DNA of 49,555 nucleotides from Clostridium sp. CAG:411 (GCA_000437275.1 FR899699.1:1-49555), one strand, 5' to 3'; shown: positions 1-7,843, counted from the stretch's first letter. The notes: generated from the sequence alone by a model not told the origin. Made by a program: numbers and translations.

Positions 1-113
1 AGTTTGATAGAAGAATTTGTTGCAAAGATTTAATAACAGACAACATGGGAGTTGTAGAGCTGACAAACTCTGTTGTTGTCAAGCAAAATTGTAACACCTT
101 TTGATAGTTTCTC

Positions 114-505
114 CTATGCAGCGTAACGAGCTGCATGAGGAGTAAGCCCACCATTATGTGTATGTGGTCTTTTGTGATTATATTTTCCATAAATGATATC
201 TTAACAATCCTTTGTTGCACGGAAGCTTTAGTTTTTCTATATCCTTCCTTTCGTTTCTTTAAATAATTGTAATAAGCATTTGGACAGATATGAAGCCTTC
301 TGAGAAGCCATCTGACACCAAATTCTGGAGAGTGTTTTTGGATAAACTGGTATTGCGCTAATCGATTTCCTTCGCAAAGAATGCCGCTGCTTTTTCTAGG
401 TGCCCTTGGGGTATTAGGAATTCTATTTCTTTTTTAGCTTCCTCTAATTCTTTACGTAATCGAAGATTTTTGTTTGACTTTTTTGAAAAAGAGAAATATA
501 ATAAT
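114..505 (-). mobile_element. Degenerate IS3-family transposase remnant (OrfA end plus both ends of OrfB)
   Basis: Read on the minus strand, 505 to about 360 encodes the end of an IS3 OrfA: a leucine-zipper-like LRKELEEAKKEIEFL stretch and then KAAAFFAKEID with a stop. Seven extra codons interrupt the usual EFLKKAAAFFAKE block. From about 358 to 197 a shifted frame gives the start of OrfB (SPEFGVRWLLRRL, CPNAYYNYLKKR). It then joins directly to the OrfB C-terminus, YNHKRPHTHNGGLTP, ending at a stop at 114-116. The DDE catalytic core, roughly 180 residues, is missing and the frame changes at the junction, so the element is dead. No intact terminal repeats were recognised. It is a fossil of past insertion at the edge of the efflux genes. 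Confidence 0.85.
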
Positions 506-511
506 TTATTG

Positions 512-556
512 AACGAGTAGCAAACTAGCGTAAATCCAGTTTTGCTGCTCGTTTTT
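512..556 (+). terminator. Hairpin A, terminator-like, loop AGCGTAAATCC
   Basis: An imperfect 15-bp stem (AACGAGTAGCAAACT against AGTTTTGCTGCTCGTT) closes the loop AGCGTAAATCC and is followed by five T. It has the form of an intrinsic terminator on the plus strand. It precedes a second hairpin carrying the same loop sequence, both upstream of the MATE exporter gene, so attenuation of that gene is possible. Confidence 0.55.
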
Positions 557-580
557 CTATTATAGAGTGGATAATGTCAT

Positions 581-636
581 AAAAAAGTGTGTAGCTTATC
601 AGCGTAAATCCAGCTTATAAGTTATGCACTTTTTTG
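581..636 (+). terminator. Hairpin B, terminator-like, same loop core as hairpin A
   Basis: The arms AAAAAAGTGTGTAGCTTAT and ATAAGTTATGCACTTTTTT pair over about 19 bp with G-U pairs. The loop again contains AGCGTAAATCCAG. The stem sequence is unrelated to hairpin A, yet the loop is the same. T-runs on both sides would allow termination in either direction. Confidence 0.55.
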
Positions 637-677
637 CTTTATAGGAAAACGCATTCTATAGAGTAAAAACGCTTTGC
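631..677 (+). repeat. Leader repeat copy 1 (CTTTATAGG hairpin and CTATAGAGTAAAA)
   Basis: A T-run, then CTTTATAGG, a short loop, CTATAGAGTAAAA and GCTTTG. The same arrangement occurs at 18023-18072, ahead of the GntR/ABC exporter operon. CTTTATAG and CTATAGAG can pair as a small hairpin. Both copies sit in the leader of an exporter operon. Function unknown. Confidence 0.5.
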
Positions 678-730
678 AGGCTGTGGATTTGTCCACTTTG
701 TTTAGCAGAAAAAAGGAGGATTTAGTTAAG

Positions 731-2098
731 ATGGAAGAAAGTAACAAGATGAAGGAAATGCCAGTGAATAAGCTCATGGTACAGATGGGAATACCGATGA
801 TCTTATCTATGGCATTGCAGGCAGTGTACAATATTGTGGACAGTGCCTTTGTTGGAAACATGAGAGAGGGAAGTGAATCTGCATTAAATGCACTTACACT
901 GGTATTTCCGGTTCAGATGCTCATGGTAGCAGTCGGAATTGGAACAGGTGTGGGAACTAATGCACTTCTTGCAAGAACACTCGGACAGGAAAATCATAAA
1001 AAAGCTGCGAAGGTAGCTGGAAACAGTCTGTTCTTGGGCGTGATTATTTATGCGGTATGTTTGTTGTTTGGAGTATTTGGAGTAAAGACATACATTTCAT
1101 CACAGACAGTTGATCCACAGGTTATTTCAATGGGAACGAATTATTTACGAATATGCTGCATCATTTCCTTTGGAATTATTTTCTTTTCCCTATTTGAAAA
1201 ACTATTGCAGGCTACGGGACGTTCCCTTTATTCTACAATCGGTCAGGTTGTAGGAGCAGTGGTAAATATTATTCTTGACCCGATTATGATTTATGGTATC
1301 GGACCTGTTCCTAAAATGGGGGTAGAGGGTGCTGCATATGCAACCGTAATCGGGCAGGTGGCATCAGCAGCGTTGCTGTTTGTTTTCCATGTGAAATTAA
1401 ATAAGGAATTTGAACATGATGTAAAATACATGAAACCAGATGGCGGCATTATCAAGGAAATATATTCGATTGGACTTCCTGCAATTATTGCACAGGCACT
1501 GATGTCTGTCATGGTTTATGTGATGAATCTAATTTTGAAATTCAGTCCTTCCGCACAGACTGCATATGGATTGTTTTATAAAGTGCAGCAGTTTGTATTG
1601 TTCCTTGCCTTTGGACTTAGAGATGCCATCACACCGATCATTGCTTTTGCCTACGGTATGCACAGCAAAAAGAGGATTAAGGATGGAATCAAATACGGAT
1701 TGATCTATACGATTGTACTTATGATTGTTGGTGTGGCAATTACAGAAATTTTCCCGGGTGCTTTTGCAGCTTTATTTAATGCTGGGCAGTCCAGAGAATA
1801 TTTTATCGGAGCAATGAGAATTATTTCTATCAGCTTTATTTTTGCAGGAATCAATGTGGCATATCAGGGAATTTATCAGGCATTGGACGGTGGCATGGAA
1901 TCGCTTGTGATTTCATTGCTCAGACAGCTAATAGTCATATTACCGCTGGCGGGCATTTTTTCCGTTTTTGTTAGAAACGGACAGATGGGAGTTTCGTTGA
2001 TCTGGTGGGCATTTCCAATAACAGAGATTATTGCGTGTCTTGTGGGATATGTATTTTTAAAGAAAATAAAAAAGAACAAAGTGGAAAGTTTAAGTTAA
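731..2098 (+). CDS. MATE family multidrug/Na+ antiporter-type efflux protein
   Basis: A 455-residue polytopic membrane protein with about twelve hydrophobic segments and the two-fold MATE organisation. The N-terminus (NKLMVQMGIPMILSMALQAVYNIVDSAFVG) and the region GTGVGTNALLARTLGQ are typical of the DinF/NorM-like MATE group, which exports cationic drugs or metabolites against Na+ or H+. The start at 731 is chosen because AAGGAGG lies at 712-718; a longer frame from a TTG at 674 would bury that site inside the gene. Thirteen bases downstream follows a truncated cytidylate-kinase-like gene, and a second exporter/kinase pair comes next. The upstream hairpins at 512-636 may attenuate it. The substrate cannot be read from sequence. 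Confidence 0.93.
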   Translation: MEESNKMKEMPVNKLMVQMGIPMILSMALQAVYNIVDSAFVGNMREGSESALNALTLVFPVQMLMVAVGIGTGVGTNALLARTLGQENHKKAAKVAGNSLFLGVIIYAVCLLFGVFGVKTYISSQTVDPQVISMGTNYLRICCIISFGIIFFSLFEKLLQATGRSLYSTIGQVVGAVVNIILDPIMIYGIGPVPKMGVEGAAYATVIGQVASAALLFVFHVKLNKEFEHDVKYMKPDGGIIKEIYSIGLPAIIAQALMSVMVYVMNLILKFSPSAQTAYGLFYKVQQFVLFLAFGLRDAITPIIAFAYGMHSKKRIKDGIKYGLIYTIVLMIVGVAITEIFPGAFAALFNAGQSREYFIGAMRIISISFIFAGINVAYQGIYQALDGGMESLVISLLRQLIVILPLAGIFSVFVRNGQMGVSLIWWAFPITEIIACLVGYVFLKKIKKNKVESLS

Positions 2099-2111
2099 GG
2101 AGGAAGCGGTT

Positions 2112-2210
2112 ATGACAAAGAGAATCATTACGATCAGCAGAGAATTTGGAAGTGGTGGTCGATTTATTGGTGAAGAAGTGGCAAAGAAAAATAATTATGG
2201 AATGCAGTAA
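2112..2210 (+). pseudogene. Truncated cytidylate-kinase-like gene (32-codon stub)
   Basis: A good ribosome site (AGGAGG) leads to MTKRIITISREFGSGG, clearly the nucleotide-binding N-terminus of the same family as the intact gene at 2473 (MKKVITISRQYASGG). The frame stops after 32 codons, against 191 residues in the intact neighbour. The roughly 190 bases that follow carry no recognisable continuation, so this is a deletion rather than a simple nonsense mutation. It was probably once coupled to the MATE gene, whose stop is 13 bases upstream. A translated short peptide is possible but would have no kinase activity. Confidence 0.75.
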
Positions 2211-2406
2211 ATAACTAGAAACGAAAATTTTATTTCTACAACTTTTGCAGTGAAGATAGTCAAGAAAAAAATGTGAATTGTTAAATTTAGCTTCTATAGT
2301 AAAAATGACTATATATACAAGATAAAATATTGTAAAAAATGCCCTTTGCATTTAATGCCTACGGTTTGCTAAAATAATCTTTGCGCAAAAGGAAACGATA
2401 TTTACG

Positions 2407-2440
2407 GAGATATGACACAAAAGTGCATATCTCTTTTTTT
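2407..2440 (+). terminator. Intrinsic terminator or attenuator upstream of the kinase-like gene
   Basis: The stem GAGATATG(A)CAC / GTGCATATCTC closes a four-base loop and is followed by seven T. It could end transcripts of the MATE gene and its stub. It lies only about 30 bases before the next start codon, so it could also act as an attenuator of the next operon. Confidence 0.65.
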
Positions 2441-2472
2441 GTGCATTTTTAGCAAATATAAGGAGGCAGGCA

Positions 2473-3048
2473 ATGAAAAAAGTAATTACGATCAGTAGGC
2501 AATATGCCAGTGGCGGAAGAACAATTGGAAAAATGGTAGCCCAGGAATTGGGAATACCATTATATGATACGGAAATTATTAAGGATACCATGAAGAAAAC
2601 AGGGCTTTCAGAAGAAATGGTGGAGGCAGCGGAACAGAGAGTTACAAATAGCTTCCTGTTTAATCTGGCAATGGGGGTAGATGATGCACACAATCATATG
2701 AAGCAAATTGAAAAAGCAGAACATGAGATTATACAGGGATATGTTGAAAAGGGTGCTTGCGTAATTGTAGGAAGATCGGCTAACTTTGTATTAGAAAAAG
2801 CTGATTCTTTGAATGTTTTCGTATTTTCGAATATAAAACAGAGAATAGCATATGCGCTAAGTCATTATGATGTAGACGAAAAACAGGCAAAGTTAATGAT
2901 TGAAAAAACAGACCGTGAGAGAAAAATACATGCGATGAGTTTTTATAGCAAAGAGTGGGGAAATAAAAGTAATTATGATCTTCTTTTAAATTCAGGAGAA
3001 CTTGGAATTGAAAAATGTGTAAAATTAATTGTAGATGCAGTGAAATAA
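2473..3048 (+). CDS. Cytidylate kinase-like family protein
   Basis: A 191-residue soluble P-loop-type protein of the cytidylate kinase-like family common in Firmicutes. The N-terminus MKKVITISRQYASGGRTIG replaces the classical GxxGxGKS loop with SGGRTIG, as is usual in this family. Later parts include the VEKGACVIVGRSANFVL strand and the arginine-rich lid region (EKTDRERKIHAMSFYSKEWGN). True Cmk activity is unproven for this family. AAGGAGG precedes the start. The MFS exporter begins 16 bases after the stop, so the two are probably co-transcribed; kinase-like genes of this kind beside exporters are seen twice here. Confidence 0.85.
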   Translation: MKKVITISRQYASGGRTIGKMVAQELGIPLYDTEIIKDTMKKTGLSEEMVEAAEQRVTNSFLFNLAMGVDDAHNHMKQIEKAEHEIIQGYVEKGACVIVGRSANFVLEKADSLNVFVFSNIKQRIAYALSHYDVDEKQAKLMIEKTDRERKIHAMSFYSKEWGNKSNYDLLLNSGELGIEKCVKLIVDAVK

Positions 3049-3064
3049 ACAGGATGGTGAAAGA

Positions 3065-4474
3065 ATGAATAATAAAATAAAAGTACCAGCAAAGCTTGCG
3101 TTGTCTGTAGTGGCGGCATGCCTAGTATCATTTTGTGGTTTACTTACAGAAACCGCAGTAAACATTGCATTTCCGGCAGTAATGAGTACATTTGGTGTAT
3201 CAACGGAGATGGTTCAGTGGCTTACAACAGGAAATTTACTGATTGTGGCAATGATTACCCCATTGTCGGCTTTCTTACAGAAACGTTTCAAATTGAAGCA
3301 GTTATTTATATTTGGAACTATGTGTTTTGTTGTAGGAACGGTAGTAGCAATTTTTTCTCCCAATTTTGTCTTTTTGTTGCTGGCAAGATTGATTCAGGGA
3401 ATTGGAACCGGAGTTGGTGTACCAATTGCATTCTGTATTATTCTGGAACAGATTCCATTTGAAAAGGTAGGAACTTATATGGGATATGGGGCACTGGTAT
3501 CGGCAGCAGCTCCGGCTTTAGGACCAACATATGGAGGTATTGTAAACCAGACTTTAGGTTGGAGATACATTTTTGTAATCTTAATACCAGTATTAATTTT
3601 TACATTGATTTTGGGAATTGCAACGATAGAAGAAAAGCATGAACCAGAGAAAGTGCCGGTAGATATTTTGGGAATTATCTTTATCATGCTGACATTTTTA
3701 GGACTTGTATATGGATTTGCCAATATAGGGGCTTTTCAGAAGAACCCAGTCTTGGAAATTGTAGCATTTGTAATAGGAGTTGTGGCATTAGGATTGTTTA
3801 TTAATCATTGTAGAAGATGTGAGAATCCATTGATTGATATTAATATTTTTAAGAATATTCCGTTTGTTTGCCATTTGGTAGCTTTTTTCTTGATTAATGC
3901 GATCATGCTTGGAACAAGTTTCCTTTTACCAAATTATTTGCAAGTGGCACTTTTATGTGAATCTATGATTGCAGGATTCATGTTGCTTCCGGGAGCAGGA
4001 TTAAATGCTCTTATGGGACCATTCAGTGGTGCTGCATTGGATAAGATTGGGGCAAAACTTCCAATTTTGATTGGAACGGGGCTTATGACAATAGGTATTA
4101 TTTTATTTGCTGTATTTGGAATGCAGTTGAATACGGGAATGGTGATTGGATTCTATATTATTTTCGGAATTGGATGTGGAATTGCATTTGGAAATACAAT
4201 GACAATTGGAAATTTAAGACTTCCGGTTCAGCAGAAAGCATATGGAAATACCTGTTTTAATACATTGATGCAGTTTGCAGGTGCAGTGGGAACCAGTGTA
4301 TGTGCGGCTTTCGTATCTGCCTCACAGATGCAGAATAATGCTTTAAGTTATGAAGTGAAGACTGCGACAGGTTCTACACATGGTTTTATATTTCTACTAA
4401 TACTAGCTGTTGTATGTTTTATCCTTCAGGTTATTGGATTTAAAAAATATGAAAAATCGGAAGAACAGTGTTAG
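3065..4474 (+). CDS. MFS transporter, DHA2 (EmrB/QacA-like) drug efflux family
   Basis: A 469-residue membrane protein with about fourteen hydrophobic segments, the length and layout of the DHA2 drug:H+ antiporters. The helix-4 signature LARLIQGIGTGVGVPIAF and the antiporter motif region ALVSAAAPALGPTYGGIV, followed by GWRYIFVILIPV, are diagnostic. The first helix carries ETAVNIAFPAV, the usual DHA2 motif. It follows the kinase-like gene by 16 bases with a weak AGGATGGTGAAAG ribosome site, which suggests an operon, and is closed by a bidirectional terminator at 4605. The exported compound is unknown. Confidence 0.92.
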   Translation: MNNKIKVPAKLALSVVAACLVSFCGLLTETAVNIAFPAVMSTFGVSTEMVQWLTTGNLLIVAMITPLSAFLQKRFKLKQLFIFGTMCFVVGTVVAIFSPNFVFLLLARLIQGIGTGVGVPIAFCIILEQIPFEKVGTYMGYGALVSAAAPALGPTYGGIVNQTLGWRYIFVILIPVLIFTLILGIATIEEKHEPEKVPVDILGIIFIMLTFLGLVYGFANIGAFQKNPVLEIVAFVIGVVALGLFINHCRRCENPLIDINIFKNIPFVCHLVAFFLINAIMLGTSFLLPNYLQVALLCESMIAGFMLLPGAGLNALMGPFSGAALDKIGAKLPILIGTGLMTIGIILFAVFGMQLNTGMVIGFYIIFGIGCGIAFGNTMTIGNLRLPVQQKAYGNTCFNTLMQFAGAVGTSVCAAFVSASQMQNNALSYEVKTATGSTHGFIFLLILAVVCFILQVIGFKKYEKSEEQC

Positions 4475-4604
4475 TGTATAATTTTTATTGGCAAAAATAA
4501 AGAGAAGTGAACGAATCCACTTCCCAATCATATAGTTTTTCTTTATGATGTTAATTGTGCCAGAAAACACGCAAATGGGACCAAAGAAATCCCCGTTCTG
4601 TTTG

Positions 4605-4640
4605 AAAAAATGGACAGCGTAATAGCTGCCCATTTTTCTT
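4605..4640. terminator. Bidirectional intrinsic terminator between convergent genes
   Basis: The stem AAAAATGG(A)CAGC / GCTG(C)CCATTTTT has a GTAATA loop, an A-run before it and a T-run after it. It can terminate the MFS gene on the plus strand and the aldo/keto reductase on the minus strand. Confidence 0.75.
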
Positions 4641-4720
4641 TAATCATAATAGCGAAGTGTACAGGAAAATATCCCTGTTTTTCAACTCACCTGTTGTATA
4701 ATTCATTCTGTATTGCTCTT

Positions 4721-5644
4721 TTATGGTAATGTATTACCGGCAGATAAATAAATTTCATACCATTCTTTTTTGGTAAGGGTAAATTCTGTTGCTTTTGCTG
4801 CTTCTATGACTCTTTCTTTTTGGGTTGTGCCGATAACTGCCTGTGTCCTTCCAGGATATCTAAGAATCCATGCAAGAGCAACGGCCATACTTGTCACTCC
4901 TTTTTCCTGTGCAATACGTTCCAGGGCTTTATTTAGATTTGGGTATTTTTCTGAACCTAAGAATACACCTTCAAAATATCCATACTGTAAAGCAGACCAT
5001 GCCTGGATCACAATATCATTTGCATGACAATATTCAAAAAGCCCTCCATCACGCATTACCGCTGCATCATCCTCCATATTTACGTGAAAACCGGCATTCA
5101 GGGATGGAGTAAACGCACATGAAAACTGTACCTGATTCGTTGCAATCGGAAATGGCACAAATTTGCGGATCATATCCATCATTACCGGATTCATGTTGCT
5201 GACACCAAAATTCCTTACTTTACCTGTATCATAGAGCGTTTGAAATGCTTCTGCAATTTCTTCCGGGTCCATAAGGGCATCTGGTCTGTGTAACAGCAGA
5301 CAGTCCAAATGGTCTGTCTGCAATCTTTTAAGGCTGCCATCTACTGCTTCAAGAATATGCTCTTTAGAAAAATCAAACCATGTAAAGTCAGGATCATTTC
5401 GGATTCCACATTTTGACTGTAGAAATACGTTCTCTCGAAGTCCCTGATTTTCTGCAAATACGTTTCCTAAAACAGATTCTGCTTCTCCGTTTCCATAACA
5501 GTCTGCAGTATCAAGAAAATTAATGCCCTGTTCCAGTCCTGTTTTTATCAGTGTTGCTACATCATCGGATTTCATATCATTAATCCGCATCAGTCCCATC
5601 ACAATTTCAGAAACTTTGTCTTTTCCAAATTCAATCATCCGCAT
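4721..5644 (-). CDS. Aldo/keto reductase
   Basis: A 307-residue NAD(P)H-dependent oxidoreductase of the AKR superfamily (TIM barrel, cytoplasmic). The catalytic tetrad is visible: Asp45 and Tyr50 in FLDTADCYG, Lys78 in FLQSKCG and His119 in LLLHRPD. The C-terminal cofactor loop VIGTTQKERVIEAA is also typical. It resembles the YdhF-type group of the family. AGGAGG precedes the start by a normal distance; a second ATG two codons in (MIEFGK) is an alternative start. Upstream is a perfect 15-bp palindrome at 5676-5690, probably an operator. The substrate is unknown. Confidence 0.92.
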   Translation of the reverse strand: MRMIEFGKDKVSEIVMGLMRINDMKSDDVATLIKTGLEQGINFLDTADCYGNGEAESVLGNVFAENQGLRENVFLQSKCGIRNDPDFTWFDFSKEHILEAVDGSLKRLQTDHLDCLLLHRPDALMDPEEIAEAFQTLYDTGKVRNFGVSNMNPVMMDMIRKFVPFPIATNQVQFSCAFTPSLNAGFHVNMEDDAAVMRDGGLFEYCHANDIVIQAWSALQYGYFEGVFLGSEKYPNLNKALERIAQEKGVTSMAVALAWILRYPGRTQAVIGTTQKERVIEAAKATEFTLTKKEWYEIYLSAGNTLP

Positions 5645-5675
5645 TTTATATCCTCCTATTTAAAGTCATAATTTT

Positions 5676-5690
5676 ATGTTATAATAACAT
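5676..5690. promoter_or_regulatory. Perfect 15-bp palindrome in the aldo/keto reductase promoter region
   Basis: ATGTTAT-A-ATAACAT is a perfect inverted repeat with a one-base centre, 32 bases upstream of the reductase start and on the far side of its ribosome site. It overlaps TATAAT/TATTAT-like -10 sequences. It has the size of a small dimeric repressor site (MarR/HxlR or MerR class); no such regulator adjoins it. Confidence 0.5.
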
Positions 5691-5859
5691 ATCTGAACTT
5701 CTGAAACAAGCTGTCTGGTCGGTACAGAGCGGAAAAACTTGGATTTATCAATAATTCTGAAACATGGCTACTACAACGGATGCATCACTTGTGGAGGGAG
5801 TGCAGTACTTATAATTTAAATGATGAAAAAGAAGCTAGATGGAAATGGAGAGTGATAAA

Positions 5860-6222
5860 ATGAATCGTATGGAGTTAGAACAATTTATTCAAGATAATTA
5901 CAATACGGAACCAGATTATCCATGGATAAAATTTCCGAATGATGCGGTTTGTCGACACCGTAACAATAAAAAATGGTTTGCACTTATTATGCGTGTATCG
6001 AAAACTAAGTTGGGTTTACAAGAGGAGGAACTTTTAGATATAGTGAATTTCAAATGTGATCCCGTATTAATTGGTTCGCTGCTTGGTGAGAAGGGTTTCT
6101 TCCCTGCCTATCATATGAGTAAAACAAACTGGATTACGGTTGCTTTAGATGGAAGTGCGACAGATGATAAAATAAAAATGCTCTTAGATATGAGTTATGA
6201 TGCAACTGCATCTAGATTATGA
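5860..6222 (+). CDS. MmcQ/YjbR family protein
   Basis: A 120-residue small cytoplasmic protein of the MmcQ/YjbR family (double-wing fold, sometimes called DNA-binding-like; role unproven). The family pattern is clear: EPDYPWIKFPNDAVCRHRNNKKWFALIM near the start, then VNFKCDPVLIGSLLGEKGFFPAYHMSKTNWITVALDG. The start at 5860 is preferred over 5839 because GGAGAG lies about 8 bases ahead of it, while the earlier ATG has no ribosome site. The upstream 160 bases hold no recognisable gene. It is followed by 280 bases without a convincing feature. Confidence 0.88.
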   Translation: MNRMELEQFIQDNYNTEPDYPWIKFPNDAVCRHRNNKKWFALIMRVSKTKLGLQEEELLDIVNFKCDPVLIGSLLGEKGFFPAYHMSKTNWITVALDGSATDDKIKMLLDMSYDATASRL

Positions 6223-6502
6223 AAAAATAGTATTGGGAATGGATTTTACATGGATGATTATGTGTATTGTTTGGATTTTTCAATGCATATTTTTAAAAAT
6301 GGAAATTGACCGAGCTGAAAGCGAGGAATGCTTCTTGGTCAGAAGGTAAGAAGACGAAAATTAGAAAAAGTTTAACAAATCGTAGTTTGTAAGGATGGAG
6401 AAATCTAGTTTACCTAAATGTTACTTCACCAAGATGGTAGTTTTTACATTGAACTTATAAAATTAATTCAACTAATTATAAACATTTGGAGGTGGAGTAA
6501 GA

Positions 6503-6757
6503 GTGAGAAATCCTAATACTTGCAGATATATTATGTTTGCTCTAGTTATTATAGGTTTAATGATTGTTGGAATATCTGGGGTGCTTTATGGTGTAGACCC
6601 CATACATCCGCTTTTTGTGGTAGGCTCACTTATTTCTTTAGGTGCGATAATTTTCGGAATTGTCTCAGTTCGTTGTCCATTTTGTCATAGGCAGCTACAT
6701 TTAAAAGGAATACAACCAGACGAGTATTGCCCTCATTGTGGGGAAAAAATAGAATAA
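6503..6757 (+). CDS. Small membrane protein with C-terminal zinc ribbon
   Basis: An 84-residue protein starting at GTG behind a strong GGAGGTGG site. Two hydrophobic helices (about residues 8-28 and 35-55) are followed by a cytoplasmic zinc ribbon, CPFC-HRQLHLKGIQPDEY-CPHC. The four cysteines should bind one zinc. The architecture is common in clostridial hypothetical proteins and no function can be assigned. It stands alone, with no close operon partner on either side. Confidence 0.75.
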   Translation: MRNPNTCRYIMFALVIIGLMIVGISGVLYGVDPIHPLFVVGSLISLGAIIFGIVSVRCPFCHRQLHLKGIQPDEYCPHCGEKIE

Positions 6758-6912
6758 TGTCGCAGTTATTATTCAATCTAAAAATTCCAATTTATCAAGC
6801 TGATTGTATTCTAAAAAAAGCTTTTATAAAATATAGCTGTTCACTATTCAAACTTGTTTAAGTAATGTGTTATAAATAAGTTTTGAGTGATTGAGAGGTG
6901 GCAGATGAAGGA

Positions 6913-6949
6913 TGTAACTGTTGCAATTACATTTGCTATTTGTTAAGAT
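6913..6949 (+). promoter_or_regulatory. rrf2 gene promoter with TGTAA-N9-TTACA operator
   Basis: The inverted repeat TGTAA-N9-TTACA (6913-6931) overlaps a -35 TTGCAA (6921-6926). After a 17-base spacer comes the -10 TAAGAT (6944-6949). The same operator with the same promoter geometry lies at 7513-7549, after the regulator gene. This implies autoregulation by the Rrf2 protein. Confidence 0.75.
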
Positions 6950-6973
6950 GGAATCTGAAAAGAGGTGTAAAAG

Positions 6974-7411
6974 ATGCAGATTTCAAGCAGATTTACAATG
7001 GCAATTCATATGTTTGTATGTATAGATACATTTTCAGATCAGAAAATGACAAGTGATTTTATGGCGGCCAGCATTGGTACTAACCCAGTTATTGTACGAA
7101 AGTTATTGCAGCAGTTAAAAGCAGCGGGGTTAATTGAGGTAGCCAGAGGTACAGGTGGTGTTACGATTACAAAGCCGCTTGACCAGATTACTTTTTTGGA
7201 TATTTATAGGGCAGTAGAGTGTACTCCGGATGAATCGTTATTCCATTTTCATGAGAATCCGAACCAGAAATGTCCAGTAGGAAAGAATATACATCATATT
7301 TTGGACAACAGATTATTTGAGGTACAGAAAGCAATGGAAGAAAAGCTATCTCAGATGACGTTGGCAGATGTAAAAGAAGATATTGCTTTATGCATAGAAA
7401 AAGAGCAGTAA
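6974..7411 (+). CDS. Rrf2 family transcriptional regulator
   Basis: A 145-residue DNA-binding regulator of the Rrf2 family. The N-terminal winged helix is typical: MQISSRFTMAIHMFVCI, then MAASIGTNPVIVRKLLQQLKAAGLIEVARGTGGVTI. The usual three-cysteine Fe-S motif is not complete: only two cysteines occur in the sensing region (VECTPDES and NQKCPVGKN), closer to the YwnA-like, cluster-free branch. It may sense thiol/redox state or a metabolite. The operator in its own promoter and two more downstream (7513-7581) suggest it represses itself and the next transcription unit. A strong terminator follows at 7417. Confidence 0.92.
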   Translation: MQISSRFTMAIHMFVCIDTFSDQKMTSDFMAASIGTNPVIVRKLLQQLKAAGLIEVARGTGGVTITKPLDQITFLDIYRAVECTPDESLFHFHENPNQKCPVGKNIHHILDNRLFEVQKAMEEKLSQMTLADVKEDIALCIEKEQ

Positions 7412-7416
7412 ACAGG

Positions 7417-7447
7417 GGCTTCAGATTATGAATCTGAAGCCTTTTTT
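7417..7447 (+). terminator. Intrinsic terminator of the rrf2 gene
   Basis: A perfect 11-bp stem GGCTTCAGATT / AATCTGAAGCC with the loop ATG, followed by six T. It separates the regulator gene from the next promoter. Confidence 0.92.
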
Positions 7448-7512
7448 CTTTTATGAAGAAATGCGTCATATAGAGCAAAATAGATGTAGCAAGAAAAGTT
7501 ACAAAACCTTGA

Positions 7513-7581
7513 TGTAACTATTGACATTACAACAAGAAGGTGGTATAGTTCTAAAAGCAAGATGTAATAAAAGTGGTTACA
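7513..7581 (+). promoter_or_regulatory. Strong promoter with two Rrf2-type operators
   Basis: Operator 1, TGTAA-N9-TTACA at 7513-7531, overlaps the consensus -35 TTGACA (7521-7526); a 17-base spacer leads to TATAGT (7544-7549). Operator 2, again TGTAA-N9-TTACA, lies at 7563-7581 just after the start site. The operators are exactly 50 bp apart, about five helical turns, so they lie on the same DNA face. Near-consensus boxes plus two operators imply a strong promoter under tight repression. Confidence 0.78.
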
Positions 7582-7591
7582 ACGAATTGAG

Positions 7592-7663
7592 GAGGTATTT
7601 TATCTTGAGAATCCTCACGGTGTGATTGCTGATTTCTCTGGAAATCCACCGTATGAATTTTAA
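7592..7663 (+). pseudogene. Gene stub behind the Rrf2-controlled promoter (C-terminal fragment)
   Basis: A good Shine-Dalgarno (GAGGAGG) lies at 7589-7595, but no start codon follows in the frame that reads on. That frame encodes FYLENPHGVIADFSGNPPYEF and a stop, which looks like the C-terminus of a longer protein. The only start near the ribosome site, TTG at 7605, gives a six-codon peptide in another frame. The simplest reading is a deletion that removed the body of the gene once driven by the promoter at 7513. I do not recognise the family. Confidence 0.45.
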
Positions 7664-7692
7664 TTTCCAATCATCAATAGGAGAATTAAAAA

Positions 7693-7800
7693 CTCTAGGG
7701 AACGATGTAATTCCTGACTGGCAGTACAGTCTGTGAGCAAAAGAAATGCTGATATAGTAGATTTCACAACCCACGGTAATAGTCCAGATAAGAGAAGATC
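7693..7800 (+). promoter_or_regulatory. FMN riboswitch (RFN element), possibly decayed
   Basis: The conserved blocks of the RFN element appear in order: GGGAACGATGTAATTCCT, then GACTGGCAGTACAGTC, GTGAGC, a variable arm, GATT, and the highly conserved 3' end ACGGTAATAGTCCAGATAAG followed by AGAAGAT. The closing P1 stem is short because the usual TCTTC on the 5' side is missing. The element may therefore be weakened. FMN riboswitches normally repress riboflavin synthesis or uptake genes, but no such gene follows; the next gene encodes a putative FMN-binding protein, with a palindromic element in between. Confidence 0.8.
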
Positions 7801-7812
7801 GGATAAACAACT

Positions 7813-7843
7813 CCCACAGGAAATCTTGTCCTGTGGGCTAGTT
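7813..7843 (+). terminator. Expression-platform hairpin of the FMN riboswitch
   Basis: A perfect 9-bp stem CCCACAGGA / TCCTGTGGG with a seven-base loop lies 12 bases after the riboswitch core. The tail (CTAGTTTAAATTT) is poor in T, so it would be a weak terminator. It is the only candidate expression platform. Confidence 0.5.

Noticed and set aside
5708..5815. Short frame upstream of the MmcQ/YjbR gene (…GYYNGCITCGGSAVLII)
   Set aside because: No start codon with a ribosome site and no recognisable family. The CxxC pair alone is not enough.
6757..6862. 34-codon frame overlapping the stop of the zinc-ribbon gene (MSQLLFNLKIP...)
   Set aside because: No ribosome site, no recognisable features, and composition of AT-rich intergenic DNA.
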